From Bacteroides congonensis (lineage in GTDB: Bacteria; Bacteroidota; Bacteroidia; Bacteroidales; Bacteroidaceae): DNA of 64,000 nt. Made by a program: the position numbers and the translations under genes. Shown here one piece after another: positions 17,523 through 27,647 of this stretch. How positions within the stretch are numbered: the stretch's first letter is position 1; each line of letters begins with the position of its first letter. Location: NCBI RefSeq assembly GCF_900130125.1, contig NZ_FQXY01000010.1:1-64000 (forward strand). The letters run 5' to 3'. The notes beneath the pieces are model-generated. The model was not told where the DNA came from. It searched no databases and saw only the letters and a program-made list of their open reading frames with translations.

Positions 17523-19478
17523 CTAGCCTTTCACCTCTTCCAGCTCCATCGAAACACGCTCCCACTCTTCGACGATGGTATCTAACTGCTGTTTCAGTTG
17601 CTGATGCTGTTCATACAGTTTCATGTCTGAAGCTCCTTCAGGAGTTGCCATTTTCTCTTCAACTATGGCAATCGCTGACTCGGTTTCTTCTATCGAGGTT
17701 TCACAATCCGCTACCTGCCGTTCGAGTTTCTTCACTTTCTTATTCAGTTCCTTCTGCGCTTCATAAGAGAGTTTGTTCTCTGAAGGCTGCGCCGAATCCT
17801 GTTCAGCCCCTTTGGCAGAAGCCGTAGGAGAAGACGATAATGACGCTCCTTTCTGAAGTTCGTTCAGGCTGTCTATCTTTTTCTTTTGCAAGAATTCATA
17901 GATGCCACTAAGGTGTTCTTTCACTACTCCACCACCGAACTCATATACTTTAGTCGCAAGCCCGTCCAAAAAATCACGGTCGTGGCTGACAAGAATGACT
18001 GTTCCGTCAAATTCGCGGATGGCTTCCTTCAATACATCTTTTGAACGCATATCCAAATGGTTGGTCGGTTCGTCGAGAATCAGGAAGTTGACAGGTTCGA
18101 GAAGCAGCTTAATCATTGCCAGTCGGGTACGTTCACCGCCGGAGAGGACTTTCACCTTTTTGTCCGAGGCTTCGCCGCCGAACATGAAAGCGCCCAGTAT
18201 ATCCCGTATCTTCAGACGGATATCTCCTGTAGCTACACGGTCGATGGTATCGAATACCGTCAGGTTTTCGTCCAACATCTGGGCTTGGTTCTGCGCGAAA
18301 TAGCCGATTTGGACATTGTGACCGATGGTGAGCTTACCGTCAAAATCAATCTCTCCCATGATGCATTTTACCAAAGTAGACTTACCTTCACCATTCTTAC
18401 CGACAAATGCGACTTTTTCGCCCCGGTTGATGGTGAGGTTCACGTCATGGAAAACGACGTGGTCACCATAGGCTTTGCGCACGTCTTCACAGATAACGGG
18501 ATAGTTTCCGCTACGACTGGCAGGCGGGAATTTCAAACGCAATGCGGAGTTGTCTTCTTCGTCCACTTCGATGCGGTCTATCTTTTCCAGTTGCTTGATA
18601 CGGCTTTGCACTTGCACGGCTTTGGTAGCCTTATAGCGGAAGCGTTCGATAAAATCTTCCGTGTCCTGTATCTGTTTCTGTTGGTTTTCGTAGGCACGAA
18701 GTTGCTGTTCGCGACGTTCCTTGCGCAAAACGACAAACTCGTCATATTTCACCTTATAGTCATAAATCTGCCCACAAGTAATCTCAATCGTACGGGTAGT
18801 CACATTATTAAGGAAAGCACGGTCATGGCTGACTAACACAACTGCATTGGCACGGGTTGCCAGGAAATTCTCCAACCATTGGATACTTTCAATATCAAGG
18901 TGGTTGGTCGGCTCGTCGAGCAGGAGTACATCCGGACGACGAAGCAGCAGTTTTGCCAATTCGATACGCATACGCCATCCACCGGAGAATTCCGAAGTGG
19001 GGCGTTCTAAATCTTCCCTGCTGAAGCCGAGTCCGAGAAGTGTCCGTTCAATTTCCGCCTGATAGTTTGTGCCGCCCATCATTAGGTAACGGTCGTTCTC
19101 GTGGGTGAAACGGTCTATCAACTGGTGATATTCTTCCGAATCATAGTCTGTCCGCTCGGCAAGTTCCTGATTCATCCGTTCCAGCTTCGCCTGAAGTTCA
19201 AATATATGTTCGAATGCCAGTTCCGCCTCTCCCATCACCGTCCGGTTGTCGGAGAGAATCATGACCTGTGGCAAATATCCGATGGTAACATCTTTCGGAG
19301 TAGCTACGACTCCATGTGTCGGCGACTGTAAGCCCGCCAATATCTTGAGCATGGTGGATTTACCCGCACCATTCTTGCCGACCAGCGCAATACGGTCTTT
19401 CTTATTAATGACATAACTGACATCCGAAAAAAGCGGCGTCGCATTAAATTCTACTGATAATCCTTCTACTGAAATCAC
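17523..19478 (-). CDS. ABC-F family ATPase (ribosome-associated type)
   Basis: Two ABC ATPase domains without membrane segments: Walker A 'GKNGAGKST' and 'GKNGEGKST', signatures 'SGGWRMR' and 'SGGERTR', and two 'LDEPTNHLD' Walker B blocks, then a C-terminal coiled coil rich in E/K/Q. ABC-F proteins of this build act on ribosomes (translation factors or antibiotic protection) rather than in transport; which role applies here cannot be told. The GTG at 19478 is chosen because the only good -7 box (19510-19517) lies upstream of it but downstream of the ATGs at 19523 and 19595. Confidence 0.88.
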   Translation of the reverse strand: MISVEGLSVEFNATPLFSDVSYVINKKDRIALVGKNGAGKSTMLKILAGLQSPTHGVVATPKDVTIGYLPQVMILSDNRTVMGEAELAFEHIFELQAKLERMNQELAERTDYDSEEYHQLIDRFTHENDRYLMMGGTNYQAEIERTLLGLGFSREDLERPTSEFSGGWRMRIELAKLLLRRPDVLLLDEPTNHLDIESIQWLENFLATRANAVVLVSHDRAFLNNVTTRTIEITCGQIYDYKVKYDEFVVLRKERREQQLRAYENQQKQIQDTEDFIERFRYKATKAVQVQSRIKQLEKIDRIEVDEEDNSALRLKFPPASRSGNYPVICEDVRKAYGDHVVFHDVNLTINRGEKVAFVGKNGEGKSTLVKCIMGEIDFDGKLTIGHNVQIGYFAQNQAQMLDENLTVFDTIDRVATGDIRLKIRDILGAFMFGGEASDKKVKVLSGGERTRLAMIKLLLEPVNFLILDEPTNHLDMRSKDVLKEAIREFDGTVILVSHDRDFLDGLATKVYEFGGGVVKEHLSGIYEFLQKKKIDSLNELQKGASLSSSPTASAKGAEQDSAQPSENKLSYEAQKELNKKVKKLERQVADCETSIEETESAIAIVEEKMATPEGASDMKLYEQHQQLKQQLDTIVEEWERVSMELEEVKG

Positions 19479-19509
19479 TTCTGTCTCTGATTTATAAGAT
19501 TTTGGACTG

Positions 19510-19517
19510 CAAAGATA
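19510..19517 (-). promoter_or_regulatory. -7 box for the ABC-F gene
   Basis: Minus-strand TATCTTTG, 31 nt before the GTG at 19478. It rules out the longer reading frame as the main product. Confidence 0.5.
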
Positions 19518-19574
19518 ACGCATCCAAACGGAATTAGCTGCTTCCGAGACGATGGAATTTAATAGTAAGGACAC

Positions 19575-19617
19575 AAAAAAGGCGTAGATATGCATTAAAC
19601 TGCATAGCCTACGCCTT
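19575..19617 (-). terminator. Terminator after the nucleotidyltransferase gene
   Basis: Stem 19579-19594 with 19601-19617 (AAGGCGTAG... with ...CTACGCCTT), six-base loop, followed on the minus strand by a T run. Confidence 0.8.
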
Positions 19618-19635
19618 ATTTCAATATTTTCTTAA

Positions 19636-20547
19636 TCAGAACAACTTGGCAGGATATTCACCGGCATCTACCAATGCCTGAATCTTGTCTACTACGCTCT
19701 GACGGTCTTCCGGATAAGTAACACCGAACCATTTGCTGGTAGTATCAAGAACTTCTACTGTCGCAGTTCCGTCATTAATCAATTTATCCACCATCAACGG
19801 GATGAAGAATTCGCTCTTCAGGTTTTCCATGTTCTTCGGGTCACTCAGGAAAGTTTTGAAAAACTCTTCGCTGTATGCAAAGTAATCAGGAGTGAAGCCC
19901 CAGAAGTTCATACTTACCGGAGTAGTGTCGGGAGTAGCAGTCCATTCACCGTTGTCGTCAATGTATTTCACTTCGCCGTCAAGACGTTGAATTTTTGTAC
20001 GTTCTACGACAGAAGTCAACAGACCTTTAGCATCTGTACTACAAATACCACGGGATACTGTACCGCTCTCACTTAATGTATTTCCTACACGGAAACCTAC
20101 CATTGAGTAAACGTTCTTTGAATTTTCAGGAAGAGCGGAAAGGAATTTACCCATTACCTGGAAAGAGTCACGACCGTAGAAGTCATCGCAGTTGATTACC
20201 GCAAACGGTTCTTTAATCACATCGGCACCCATCATCACCGCATGGTTAGTACCCCAAGGTTTGGTGCGGTCTGCCGGGCAAGTGAAGCCTTCGGGAAGAT
20301 CGTCGATAGACTGGAATACCAGTTCGCAAGGAATGTGGCCTTCGTATTTGGAAATAATTTTATCACGGAAATCTTGTTCAAAATCTTTGCGGATTACAAA
20401 TACAAGCTTGCCAAATCCGGCATTGATAGCATCATAGATAGAGTAATCCATAATAGTTTCGCCATTAGGGCCCAGACCATCCAATTGTTTCAAGCCTCCA
20501 TAACGGCTGCCCATACCGGCTGCCAATAAGAATAAAGTTGGTTTCAT
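19636..20547 (-). CDS. Sugar-phosphate nucleotidyltransferase
   Basis: A 303-residue GT-A-fold nucleotidyltransferase that should join a sugar phosphate and an NTP into an NDP-sugar. The N-terminal 'LLAAGMGSRYGGLKQL' is the signature nucleotide loop, and 'AVINCDDFYGRDSF' holds the metal-binding Asp. Substrate not determinable from sequence. It is a single transcription unit with promoter and terminator. Alternatives are uridylyl- or guanylyltransferases acting on glucose-1-P or a similar substrate. Confidence 0.85.
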   Translation of the reverse strand: MKPTLFLLAAGMGSRYGGLKQLDGLGPNGETIMDYSIYDAINAGFGKLVFVIRKDFEQDFRDKIISKYEGHIPCELVFQSIDDLPEGFTCPADRTKPWGTNHAVMMGADVIKEPFAVINCDDFYGRDSFQVMGKFLSALPENSKNVYSMVGFRVGNTLSESGTVSRGICSTDAKGLLTSVVERTKIQRLDGEVKYIDDNGEWTATPDTTPVSMNFWGFTPDYFAYSEEFFKTFLSDPKNMENLKSEFFIPLMVDKLINDGTATVEVLDTTSKWFGVTYPEDRQSVVDKIQALVDAGEYPAKLF

Positions 20548-20599
20548 AAATTGTGTAATATTAAAAGGTTAGTGATGTCAACGGCATCAGATTTCGGTG

Positions 20600-20607
20600 C
20601 AAATTTA
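20600..20607 (-). promoter_or_regulatory. -7 box for the nucleotidyltransferase gene
   Basis: Minus-strand TAAATTTG, 53 nt before the start. A TTTG lies 24 nt further upstream (20632-20635), slightly more than usual spacing. Confidence 0.5.
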
Positions 20608-20675
20608 CAAAAATAGTTGATACCGACAGGACAAATATCAATCATTATTCACTAAAAGCGTACAAAAATCATTCA

Positions 20676-23018
20676 CTAGAAGGGGTAACCGATAGCAAAA
20701 TGTATTCCCAGATTCTTGAAGAAAGCTCCGGTGACATTGTAATAACCGCTCCGTTCCGTGTCATACGGCAGATGTAAAGGAATACCGAAGTCGAGACGGA
20801 AGACGAGGATATCCATGTCGTAGCGGACACCGAGCCCCGTGCCCAAAGCGATCTGTTTCGGGAAAGTTTTCAGGCGGAGCTGCGAATTGGGGCGAGCCTC
20901 ATCCTTACGCATCAGCCAGACGTTTCCTGCATCAAGGAAGGTGGCTCCCCAGATGCTCTTGAAGATGCGGAAACGATATTCCACATTCGCTTCGAAGCGG
21001 AAAGTTCCTGTCTGGTCAAGATAGGAATACCGGCTTTCTTCAGGATGGTATCCACCCGGTCCGATGCTACGTACCGTGAAGGCACGGATACTGTTGGCAC
21101 CACCTACGTAGAATTGTTCGCTATATGGGGCTATGGTGGAATTACCATAAGAGAAGAGAGCACCCAGTGCTACGCGGGAAGCAATCTTATTATTCTTATC
21201 CATATTCCATAAATGGCGGAATTCGGTGTTGAATTTCATAAATTGGGAGAACGGCGCACCCAGGAGCTTTTTCCCTTCTTCATCGTACGGACGGCCAAAA
21301 GCACGGTAGATGGTAGATGTCAAGTTTCCGGCAGAAGTAACAGTGGATTGCCACCAAATAGGATTCTTTACCCGGCGTGCCGAAGCGTTGTCATAGGTGT
21401 ATGTGTATTCCATGGCCGGGATAAATTGGTTGTCCAAGCTGATATATAGCGCAGGATTGGCAGCGGCTATTTCCTGGAATTCTTTCGTACGATGCTGTAA
21501 GACATTAAACGTCAGTTTGAAAGGCGTAATGCTATGACGGCTTGTGCGGGTCGGTTGGAAATCATAGGTTGCGTTTCCACCGAATGACAATAGTTTGTAA
21601 TACTTGGCACGGTTCAACTGATCGACGTATAGGCGGAATGTAGTGGTAGCCGGGAAGTCAAATTCCATTTTACCCAGGCGGGGGAATACGACTCTCGGGA
21701 AGGTGAGAGATGTGGAAAGCCCCATTTCCCAACTGTTCATTAACGAACTTTTGTTTCCGCCACCGGTTTGCCATTCATAAGAACCTTTCAGTTTTACGTT
21801 CCAGCTTTCTCCACCACCGAATACGTTGTTACGGGTGACTCCGAATGAAGCACCGGGACCGGTCTGGTCGTTACTTTTGGTTACTACATTAAGTTCCAGT
21901 TCGGCATCCAGCGGTTTGGCGAAAGTGGCCTGCATCGTAATATCCAATGTATCGCAGAGGGCTGTCGTATCTTTGGGAGCGTATTGTATGTCCATATAGC
22001 TGAATATTCCCAGTTGGCTAAGTTTCTCCTGTACCTGCTCCTGACGATACTGGCTGTAAAGGCGGGTGCGGTTGGAAGCGCGCATCTGGGCATTACGCAC
22101 AAATTGCTGATAATTCAGCCAACGGTAGAGCATATTGGGACGAACCTGTAATTTATTGTAATAGTGGATACTAAGGTTCTTGTATAGCATACTGTCGTTC
22201 GGAGCTTCGCCGTTCTTTCCAAACAGATAGACAGACGCATCGCCTACATAATAGGGACGTTGTGCAGCAGCGGGTAATCCCGGAACGGGAATCAAGCGCA
22301 GGCTGATATGTCCGCCGGGAATCAAGGTTGTATCTGCCTGGTATGTCATATAGTCGGGACGGAAATAAAAATATCCGCGGTTACGCAGCAGCGTGCTGAT
22401 GCGGGTACGTTCTTCGTCCAAGTCTACCACGCTGAACTGTTCGCCGGGACTTATATAGGACATCCGGCGTCCGCGCTCCATAATCCGTAGGGTTTGAGGG
22501 GTGAAACGCTGATAATAAACCGTATCAATGAAGTAGGGATTCTTCATATCTACCGTATAGACGATACTTGCTTTCAGACTGTCTTTCTTGTCGACCAGTG
22601 TTTGGTAAGTCACTTTTCCGTTGAAATAGCCATAATCACGCAACAGGTTGGTTGTTACTTTGATTCGGACATCCGGATTGACGGTAGAGATAAAGACAGG
22701 CGGGTTGGCGGCAAAGCGGTTGAACATCCACTTGCCGAAGCCTTTTTTGTATTTCACGAAATCGTTGTACATCCACATTTTGAAAGGGATGGGCAGAAAT
22801 CCGCCGAACATTTTCGTACTGGGAGTTTTGTCGAGAGCGGCATTAATTTCAGTCAGAGCTGTCACACCTACCGGTGTAGTCGATTTATTCTCTACAACAG
22901 TTTTACTACCGGTATAAAGCACTTCCCCTTCGGGCAGATGCTTTGTCACTGAACAGCCGGAAAACAGGATGATACCAATCAGACTTATTACTACTATGTT
23001 ACTATATATACTTTTCAT
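20676..23018 (-). CDS. tamL: TamL: BamA/TamA-superfamily outer membrane lipoprotein
   Basis: A 780-residue outer membrane beta-barrel protein with a lipobox (LFSGC) directly after the signal peptide. The periplasmic part carries POTRA-like repeats and the C-terminal half is a 16-strand-type barrel ending in an aromatic residue (AIGYPF). The lipid anchor separates TamL from BamA and TamA. With TamB it forms a translocation/assembly module moving or folding outer membrane components. It starts two bases after tamB ends, so the pair is translated together. Confidence 0.88.
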   Translation of the reverse strand: MKSIYSNIVVISLIGIILFSGCSVTKHLPEGEVLYTGSKTVVENKSTTPVGVTALTEINAALDKTPSTKMFGGFLPIPFKMWMYNDFVKYKKGFGKWMFNRFAANPPVFISTVNPDVRIKVTTNLLRDYGYFNGKVTYQTLVDKKDSLKASIVYTVDMKNPYFIDTVYYQRFTPQTLRIMERGRRMSYISPGEQFSVVDLDEERTRISTLLRNRGYFYFRPDYMTYQADTTLIPGGHISLRLIPVPGLPAAAQRPYYVGDASVYLFGKNGEAPNDSMLYKNLSIHYYNKLQVRPNMLYRWLNYQQFVRNAQMRASNRTRLYSQYRQEQVQEKLSQLGIFSYMDIQYAPKDTTALCDTLDITMQATFAKPLDAELELNVVTKSNDQTGPGASFGVTRNNVFGGGESWNVKLKGSYEWQTGGGNKSSLMNSWEMGLSTSLTFPRVVFPRLGKMEFDFPATTTFRLYVDQLNRAKYYKLLSFGGNATYDFQPTRTSRHSITPFKLTFNVLQHRTKEFQEIAAANPALYISLDNQFIPAMEYTYTYDNASARRVKNPIWWQSTVTSAGNLTSTIYRAFGRPYDEEGKKLLGAPFSQFMKFNTEFRHLWNMDKNNKIASRVALGALFSYGNSTIAPYSEQFYVGGANSIRAFTVRSIGPGGYHPEESRYSYLDQTGTFRFEANVEYRFRIFKSIWGATFLDAGNVWLMRKDEARPNSQLRLKTFPKQIALGTGLGVRYDMDILVFRLDFGIPLHLPYDTERSGYYNVTGAFFKNLGIHFAIGYPF

Positions 23019-23020
23019 GC

Positions 23021-26000
23021 TTACTTCTTTTTCTTAAAGATGAACAGTTCACTGAGCTTATCCAGTTTCTTGCGAAGTACCAGACCGACTCCGGTTTCCG
23101 TAATCTCGCCTTCGAGCACACTCTCGTAGTTCTTGTCATAGAACAGACGGACGTAGCGTGTCCCTGTCCTATCCAAACGGTATTCCAGAGAGATATTATC
23201 GATAAAGGATTCGGCATCGTTCGCCGCATTCTCGCCTGTTGATACCTTCCCGCCAATCACAATCTGGAAACGGTTGTTGAAGAGACGTTGCGAATAACGG
23301 AAACTATAATCCGTGCGCTTGCCACCCGTATCCGAGTTATCATGGTCTTCGACACCGACAGAGAGACTTGCATTCTTCAGGTTACCCATCAATGAGTTAA
23401 TCTGGCTGCTCAATACGGAAGTCAGGGCGGAACCCATGTTCAGTTTACCGAGTCCACCGCCGCCACCGCCAATCGGCCCGGTGCCGAGGTAAGTTTTCAT
23501 TACCATGATATATAGTGCTTGTTTACCGCGTTCTTCGGCACCCATAGCAGTCAGTTCATTTTGTACGGTCGCATCTTCGGGAGCTGACACATCGAATGCA
23601 AACGAAAGATTATCCAAACGGTTCTTGACTACGACGGAGACGTCGAAGTTGACCATGCGGCTTCCGCCGTTCTCCCCTTCGGATACGGACGCACGGATGC
23701 GGTCGGTCGCCTTGAAGTTCAACATCGGATCCATCGGATTTCCCGTCCATTCCACATAGCTGCCGTTGTCAATGGCAAATTCTTTCGCGGCAATCACCGG
23801 TAAGGCGTATTTCATCAAGCCGCCACTCAAGGTGTAACGTCCGGTCAGGGTCAGGTCGCCTTGCGGAGTGTATTTCATGGAGAGGTCACCGCCGCCTTCC
23901 AATTCGATGCGGTTGTCATTGCTTGCGTCCAAATCGACTTTTACCCGGACGGACGGGTCGATATGCACCATCATCGCCATATCCAGTCCGCCTAACGAGA
24001 CGGTCGGCACTTCCTGGCGGACAACGGTCGTGGTGTCACTGAATGAGGTGAAGGTCACAAGGCTTCCCAAGCGGTCTTGTACGGTTAATGGTGAGTCGGT
24101 CAAGACATACGAGACGTCGGTATTGCCCAACAGGCTTACGTTTCCACGCATATTAAGCCCCTCCAAAGGCCCTTTCACCGTTGCACGGAAATCGGCGAAT
24201 ACTTTACCGTAAACCAGGCTTTCACGGGTGCGTTTGGCATCCAGCAACGTATAGTTCTGTGCCAGCATATTCAGGTTTGCCATCGGACGGCTCATATCAC
24301 GGAAGTCTACATAGCCGTCAATGGTAAACGGATTCTTCGATGTAGTGTAGATAGCGAATTTATCAAATAACAGCCGGTTATTTTTTATCTGCACAGGACG
24401 ATTGTCAAACATGAAACGGGCACCATACTGGCGGGAAAGGACGGCAACGCTATCCAGTATCAGTTCGCCGTTTATCAAAGGCTGCTCCGTGCTGCCCGTG
24501 ATGTTCAGATTACCATCCATATCACCGGACAAGGTGACCATCTGGTCGGGAATAAATACATTGGCTACCCGGAGCGGGAAATGTTCCAGTGTCGTATTCA
24601 CTTCCAGGCTGTCTTTACCCGTCCGGGTGGGAAGTAGTTTTCCATCCGCTACCAGTACTTCCACCTGGTCATGATTCAGGTAAGCATTCAGATATTGTTT
24701 TCCCTGTTCGCCGGGCAACCAGGTAGCGCCCAATGCAACGTCACCGATACGTTGGCGTTCATAGGTCAATTCATTAATAGACGCCTCAGCTGAGAGTTGC
24801 AAATCCTTTTCTGTCTGTATATAATGAGCTTCCAATGAGAACAATCCGGTTATTTCGGGAAAATAAGGCAATACGCTCGTAATCTCTTGCAGGCGGATTC
24901 TGCGTATTTCGACGTCTATATTCTGCAAAGATACCGTATCTCCTTGCACAGAGTGGACTCGAAATCCCATTCCTTCCTCATCCCACATATCCACGTTGGC
25001 ATATACACGCATATTCTTATGCAGGTATATCCAGTTGTGATTCTCGTTGAAATGGAACTTTTGGAAGGCGACAATCGGATTTTCCGGAATCAGCGTAAAA
25101 GCTATTCCATTCCCCCTGCCCTGTCCTTCGAAAAGAGGACGGGCGTTGACACCCAATAATACGCCTGTTTCTCCTTTGCCGTTTTTGTAATCTACCAGTA
25201 ATTCTGCGTCACGGTCACGGATTTCTCCTGTCAGAGTGGTGGAGAAAGAGAATTGCGGGTTCTTCGGCCCGTTTATCACTCCGGCACGCAGCTTCATAAG
25301 CGTGGTATCTTGTTTGACGGTGAAGAAGATGGTATCCAGTTGTAACGTGTCCATTTTCAATGCATGAATGGCAGCCTTACCGTTGATTCCCCAATCGGGG
25401 GCTGTGCCGAATTTCATGGAAGCATCATGATAAGATATGTTCCTGGTAGCCAGGAAATAGGCCAGCGGATTCTCTTTTCCTGCGGAGAAAGAGAGAATGG
25501 CTGTCGGCAATGCCTCGCGCAGTTCGGCATGGTTCAAGGCCTTTTCTTCTATCTGCTTCATCAATACATCTACGAAATGGGTAGACTGACGAATCAAAGG
25601 ATTAACACCGGAACGGGCACTCAGGTTGAGTTTCATATCGCCTGATATCAGGTGCGCAAAGACACGGTTCTGACGGGCTTCGGCAGAAAGATTGAAAGCG
25701 AGCGGACGCTTCATCGGTTCGGGCATCAGTCCCAGTTCGTGTAAATCGAGTTGGGTAACATCAACCGTTACTTTTCCGTCGGGATAGCTGTGTGCCAGGT
25801 TGTATTCGGCATCTGTCGTCATTTTCAACAGAGCATTATCACTTGTCAGATTAGCTGTCACTAATGCACCTTTCAAAGCTCCCGTCAGATTAACATTGGA
25901 GAGATGGTATTGGGCATAGTGAAGCTGGTCTAACGTCAAATCCAGTTTGGCGTAAGAGTGATAAGACATAATATCCAAGCCGCGTCCATCGGCAGTTGCC

Positions 26001-27532
26001 GAGAGAGAGAGTTCGTAAATAGAGTCTTTCGGCAGGAAGTTATGGAGTTGAAGGTTGTCAATTTTCAGGTCGGCTTTGTAGACTTCGGTAGCTGTGTTTA
26101 GCGCAGCGTTCACATCCATTGCTCCTTGTCCTTCTTTCAGGTGCAGTTTTGCTTTGTATTCAGGGCCTTTGATGTCAACCTGGGCAACCATGTTCATGCT
26201 GTCGGGGATGACAATCGTTCCATTAGGAGCTTCACCGGACAAAGCAGTCAGGAAGTTCAGGTTTTGAGTAATCATCTTCAGCCCGATGGTTCCCGAACGG
26301 GTGATGCTGTCAGCCAGGTTTTCGAGGATACCGCCGCCTTCTAAAGAGAATGCGCCCGGAAGGTCAACCGTAAAACGGGAAATCTGCATTTCTTTCAGGT
26401 TGCCGTCCGTACCGGCGCGGATAACAAGGGGACGGAAAGGATAGGCTTCTTTGAAGCTATCCGGCAGTTCTCCGGTGAATAGCATAACATCTTCTTTGCC
26501 AATATAGGCATTGAGATTGGCAGAAAGGCGTCCTGTAGTCGGGATATTGACAAGTTCCCAATAAGTATTAGCGGATAAATCTATTTCGGAATGAGGAGTT
26601 TGCAGTTTCAAGCCGGGAATGCTAATGATTGAATCGTTGGAGTATGCCCTGCCTGTCAGTGAGGTGATGCTTAGTCCGGAACGTTCGTTCATGGTAAATT
26701 CACGAATGATGGCGTTCATATCCCTACCCTTATATAATAAGGAGTCAAGACCGATGCGGACATCACGAACGGCAATATGGGAAGCGTCGAAACCATCGAC
26801 GGGCTTGGCGGCTCCGGTGTCGTAGCTGGCGGAAGTGCCCGATAGCAGGAACTTCTTCAAACCATAGAACTGATTTTTCAAGTCGGCCCGGGCATCGTCA
26901 ATAGCTGCTTCGCCGATATGTGCCGCCATCCGCATGGAGTCAGCAGGAAGTTGCATACTGAACGATACGTTTTTCAGTTTCAGTTGATGAAGGTCTACTT
27001 TCCAGTTTATGGGGGCGGAAGCTGTAGTATCTTTCGGAGTAGTCATGGTGTCGTTCATCAGCAGTTGCACGTGGGTGTCGGAGAGTTCCGCCTGGTTGAT
27101 GACTGCTATTTCATTGGATAGGTCAACGCCGTGACTTTGCAAGAAAAAGTGTCCTAAAACTCCTTGTATCTGCATTCCTTCTATCATACTGGCAGAATTG
27201 ACGGCAACCCGGTTCAAGGTCACTTCGTCTACTTCGACTTTTCCTTTGATGAGCGGCCATGCCTGCACGCGTACATTCAGACTTTCCAAAGACAAGAGTG
27301 TGTCCGGCTGCTGAATGACTTCCACGCCACGTACCAACAGATTGAGCGGAAAACGAAGGTCAATCCGTTCCACCTGAATCTGCATTCCGGTTACTTTTGA
27401 TGCATAAGCAGTTACCTCCCGACGCAAAAGATTCTGTACGGGCGGAATGTAAAGCAATACCATTAGTATTACAAAGAGTATTATAGGAGTAAGCAGTATC
27501 CAGCTTACCCATCGTATCCATTTTCGTTTCAT
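23021..27532 (-). CDS. tamB: TamB: translocation and assembly module inner membrane protein
   Basis: A very long (1503 residues) AsmA/TamB-type bridge protein. An N-terminal membrane anchor (about residues 5-32) is followed by roughly 1000 residues of beta-helical periplasmic groove, and the C-terminal DUF490/TamB domain (about 1150-1450) includes 'GDLTLTGRYTLSGG' and 'GGGGGGLGKLN'. TamB spans the periplasm to TamL and is thought to conduct lipids or proteins to the outer membrane. The ATG at 27532 (MKRKWIRW) starts directly at the membrane anchor; a start at 27607 would add 25 residues in front of it. Confidence 0.9.
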   Translation of the reverse strand: MKRKWIRWVSWILLTPIILFVILMVLLYIPPVQNLLRREVTAYASKVTGMQIQVERIDLRFPLNLLVRGVEVIQQPDTLLSLESLNVRVQAWPLIKGKVEVDEVTLNRVAVNSASMIEGMQIQGVLGHFFLQSHGVDLSNEIAVINQAELSDTHVQLLMNDTMTTPKDTTASAPINWKVDLHQLKLKNVSFSMQLPADSMRMAAHIGEAAIDDARADLKNQFYGLKKFLLSGTSASYDTGAAKPVDGFDASHIAVRDVRIGLDSLLYKGRDMNAIIREFTMNERSGLSITSLTGRAYSNDSIISIPGLKLQTPHSEIDLSANTYWELVNIPTTGRLSANLNAYIGKEDVMLFTGELPDSFKEAYPFRPLVIRAGTDGNLKEMQISRFTVDLPGAFSLEGGGILENLADSITRSGTIGLKMITQNLNFLTALSGEAPNGTIVIPDSMNMVAQVDIKGPEYKAKLHLKEGQGAMDVNAALNTATEVYKADLKIDNLQLHNFLPKDSIYELSLSATADGRGLDIMSYHSYAKLDLTLDQLHYAQYHLSNVNLTGALKGALVTANLTSDNALLKMTTDAEYNLAHSYPDGKVTVDVTQLDLHELGLMPEPMKRPLAFNLSAEARQNRVFAHLISGDMKLNLSARSGVNPLIRQSTHFVDVLMKQIEEKALNHAELREALPTAILSFSAGKENPLAYFLATRNISYHDASMKFGTAPDWGINGKAAIHALKMDTLQLDTIFFTVKQDTTLMKLRAGVINGPKNPQFSFSTTLTGEIRDRDAELLVDYKNGKGETGVLLGVNARPLFEGQGRGNGIAFTLIPENPIVAFQKFHFNENHNWIYLHKNMRVYANVDMWDEEGMGFRVHSVQGDTVSLQNIDVEIRRIRLQEITSVLPYFPEITGLFSLEAHYIQTEKDLQLSAEASINELTYERQRIGDVALGATWLPGEQGKQYLNAYLNHDQVEVLVADGKLLPTRTGKDSLEVNTTLEHFPLRVANVFIPDQMVTLSGDMDGNLNITGSTEQPLINGELILDSVAVLSRQYGARFMFDNRPVQIKNNRLLFDKFAIYTTSKNPFTIDGYVDFRDMSRPMANLNMLAQNYTLLDAKRTRESLVYGKVFADFRATVKGPLEGLNMRGNVSLLGNTDVSYVLTDSPLTVQDRLGSLVTFTSFSDTTTVVRQEVPTVSLGGLDMAMMVHIDPSVRVKVDLDASNDNRIELEGGGDLSMKYTPQGDLTLTGRYTLSGGLMKYALPVIAAKEFAIDNGSYVEWTGNPMDPMLNFKATDRIRASVSEGENGGSRMVNFDVSVVVKNRLDNLSFAFDVSAPEDATVQNELTAMGAEERGKQALYIMVMKTYLGTGPIGGGGGGLGKLNMGSALTSVLSSQINSLMGNLKNASLSVGVEDHDNSDTGGKRTDYSFRYSQRLFNNRFQIVIGGKVSTGENAANDAESFIDNISLEYRLDRTGTRYVRLFYDKNYESVLEGEITETGVGLVLRKKLDKLSELFIFKKKK

Positions 27533-27647
27533 GTAAAAATGTGCCAGTGTAAATAAGGTGACACAAAGTAAACAATTTATTTTGAGAAAAGGTTTGGATA
27601 ACGGCAAGAAAGATATAATGACTGGCTAAGGAGTAGAATATTTCTGC

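Noticed and set aside
19479-19595. ABC-F start at 19595 or 19523
   Set aside because: The -7 box at 19510-19517 lies downstream of both, so the transcript would not contain them.
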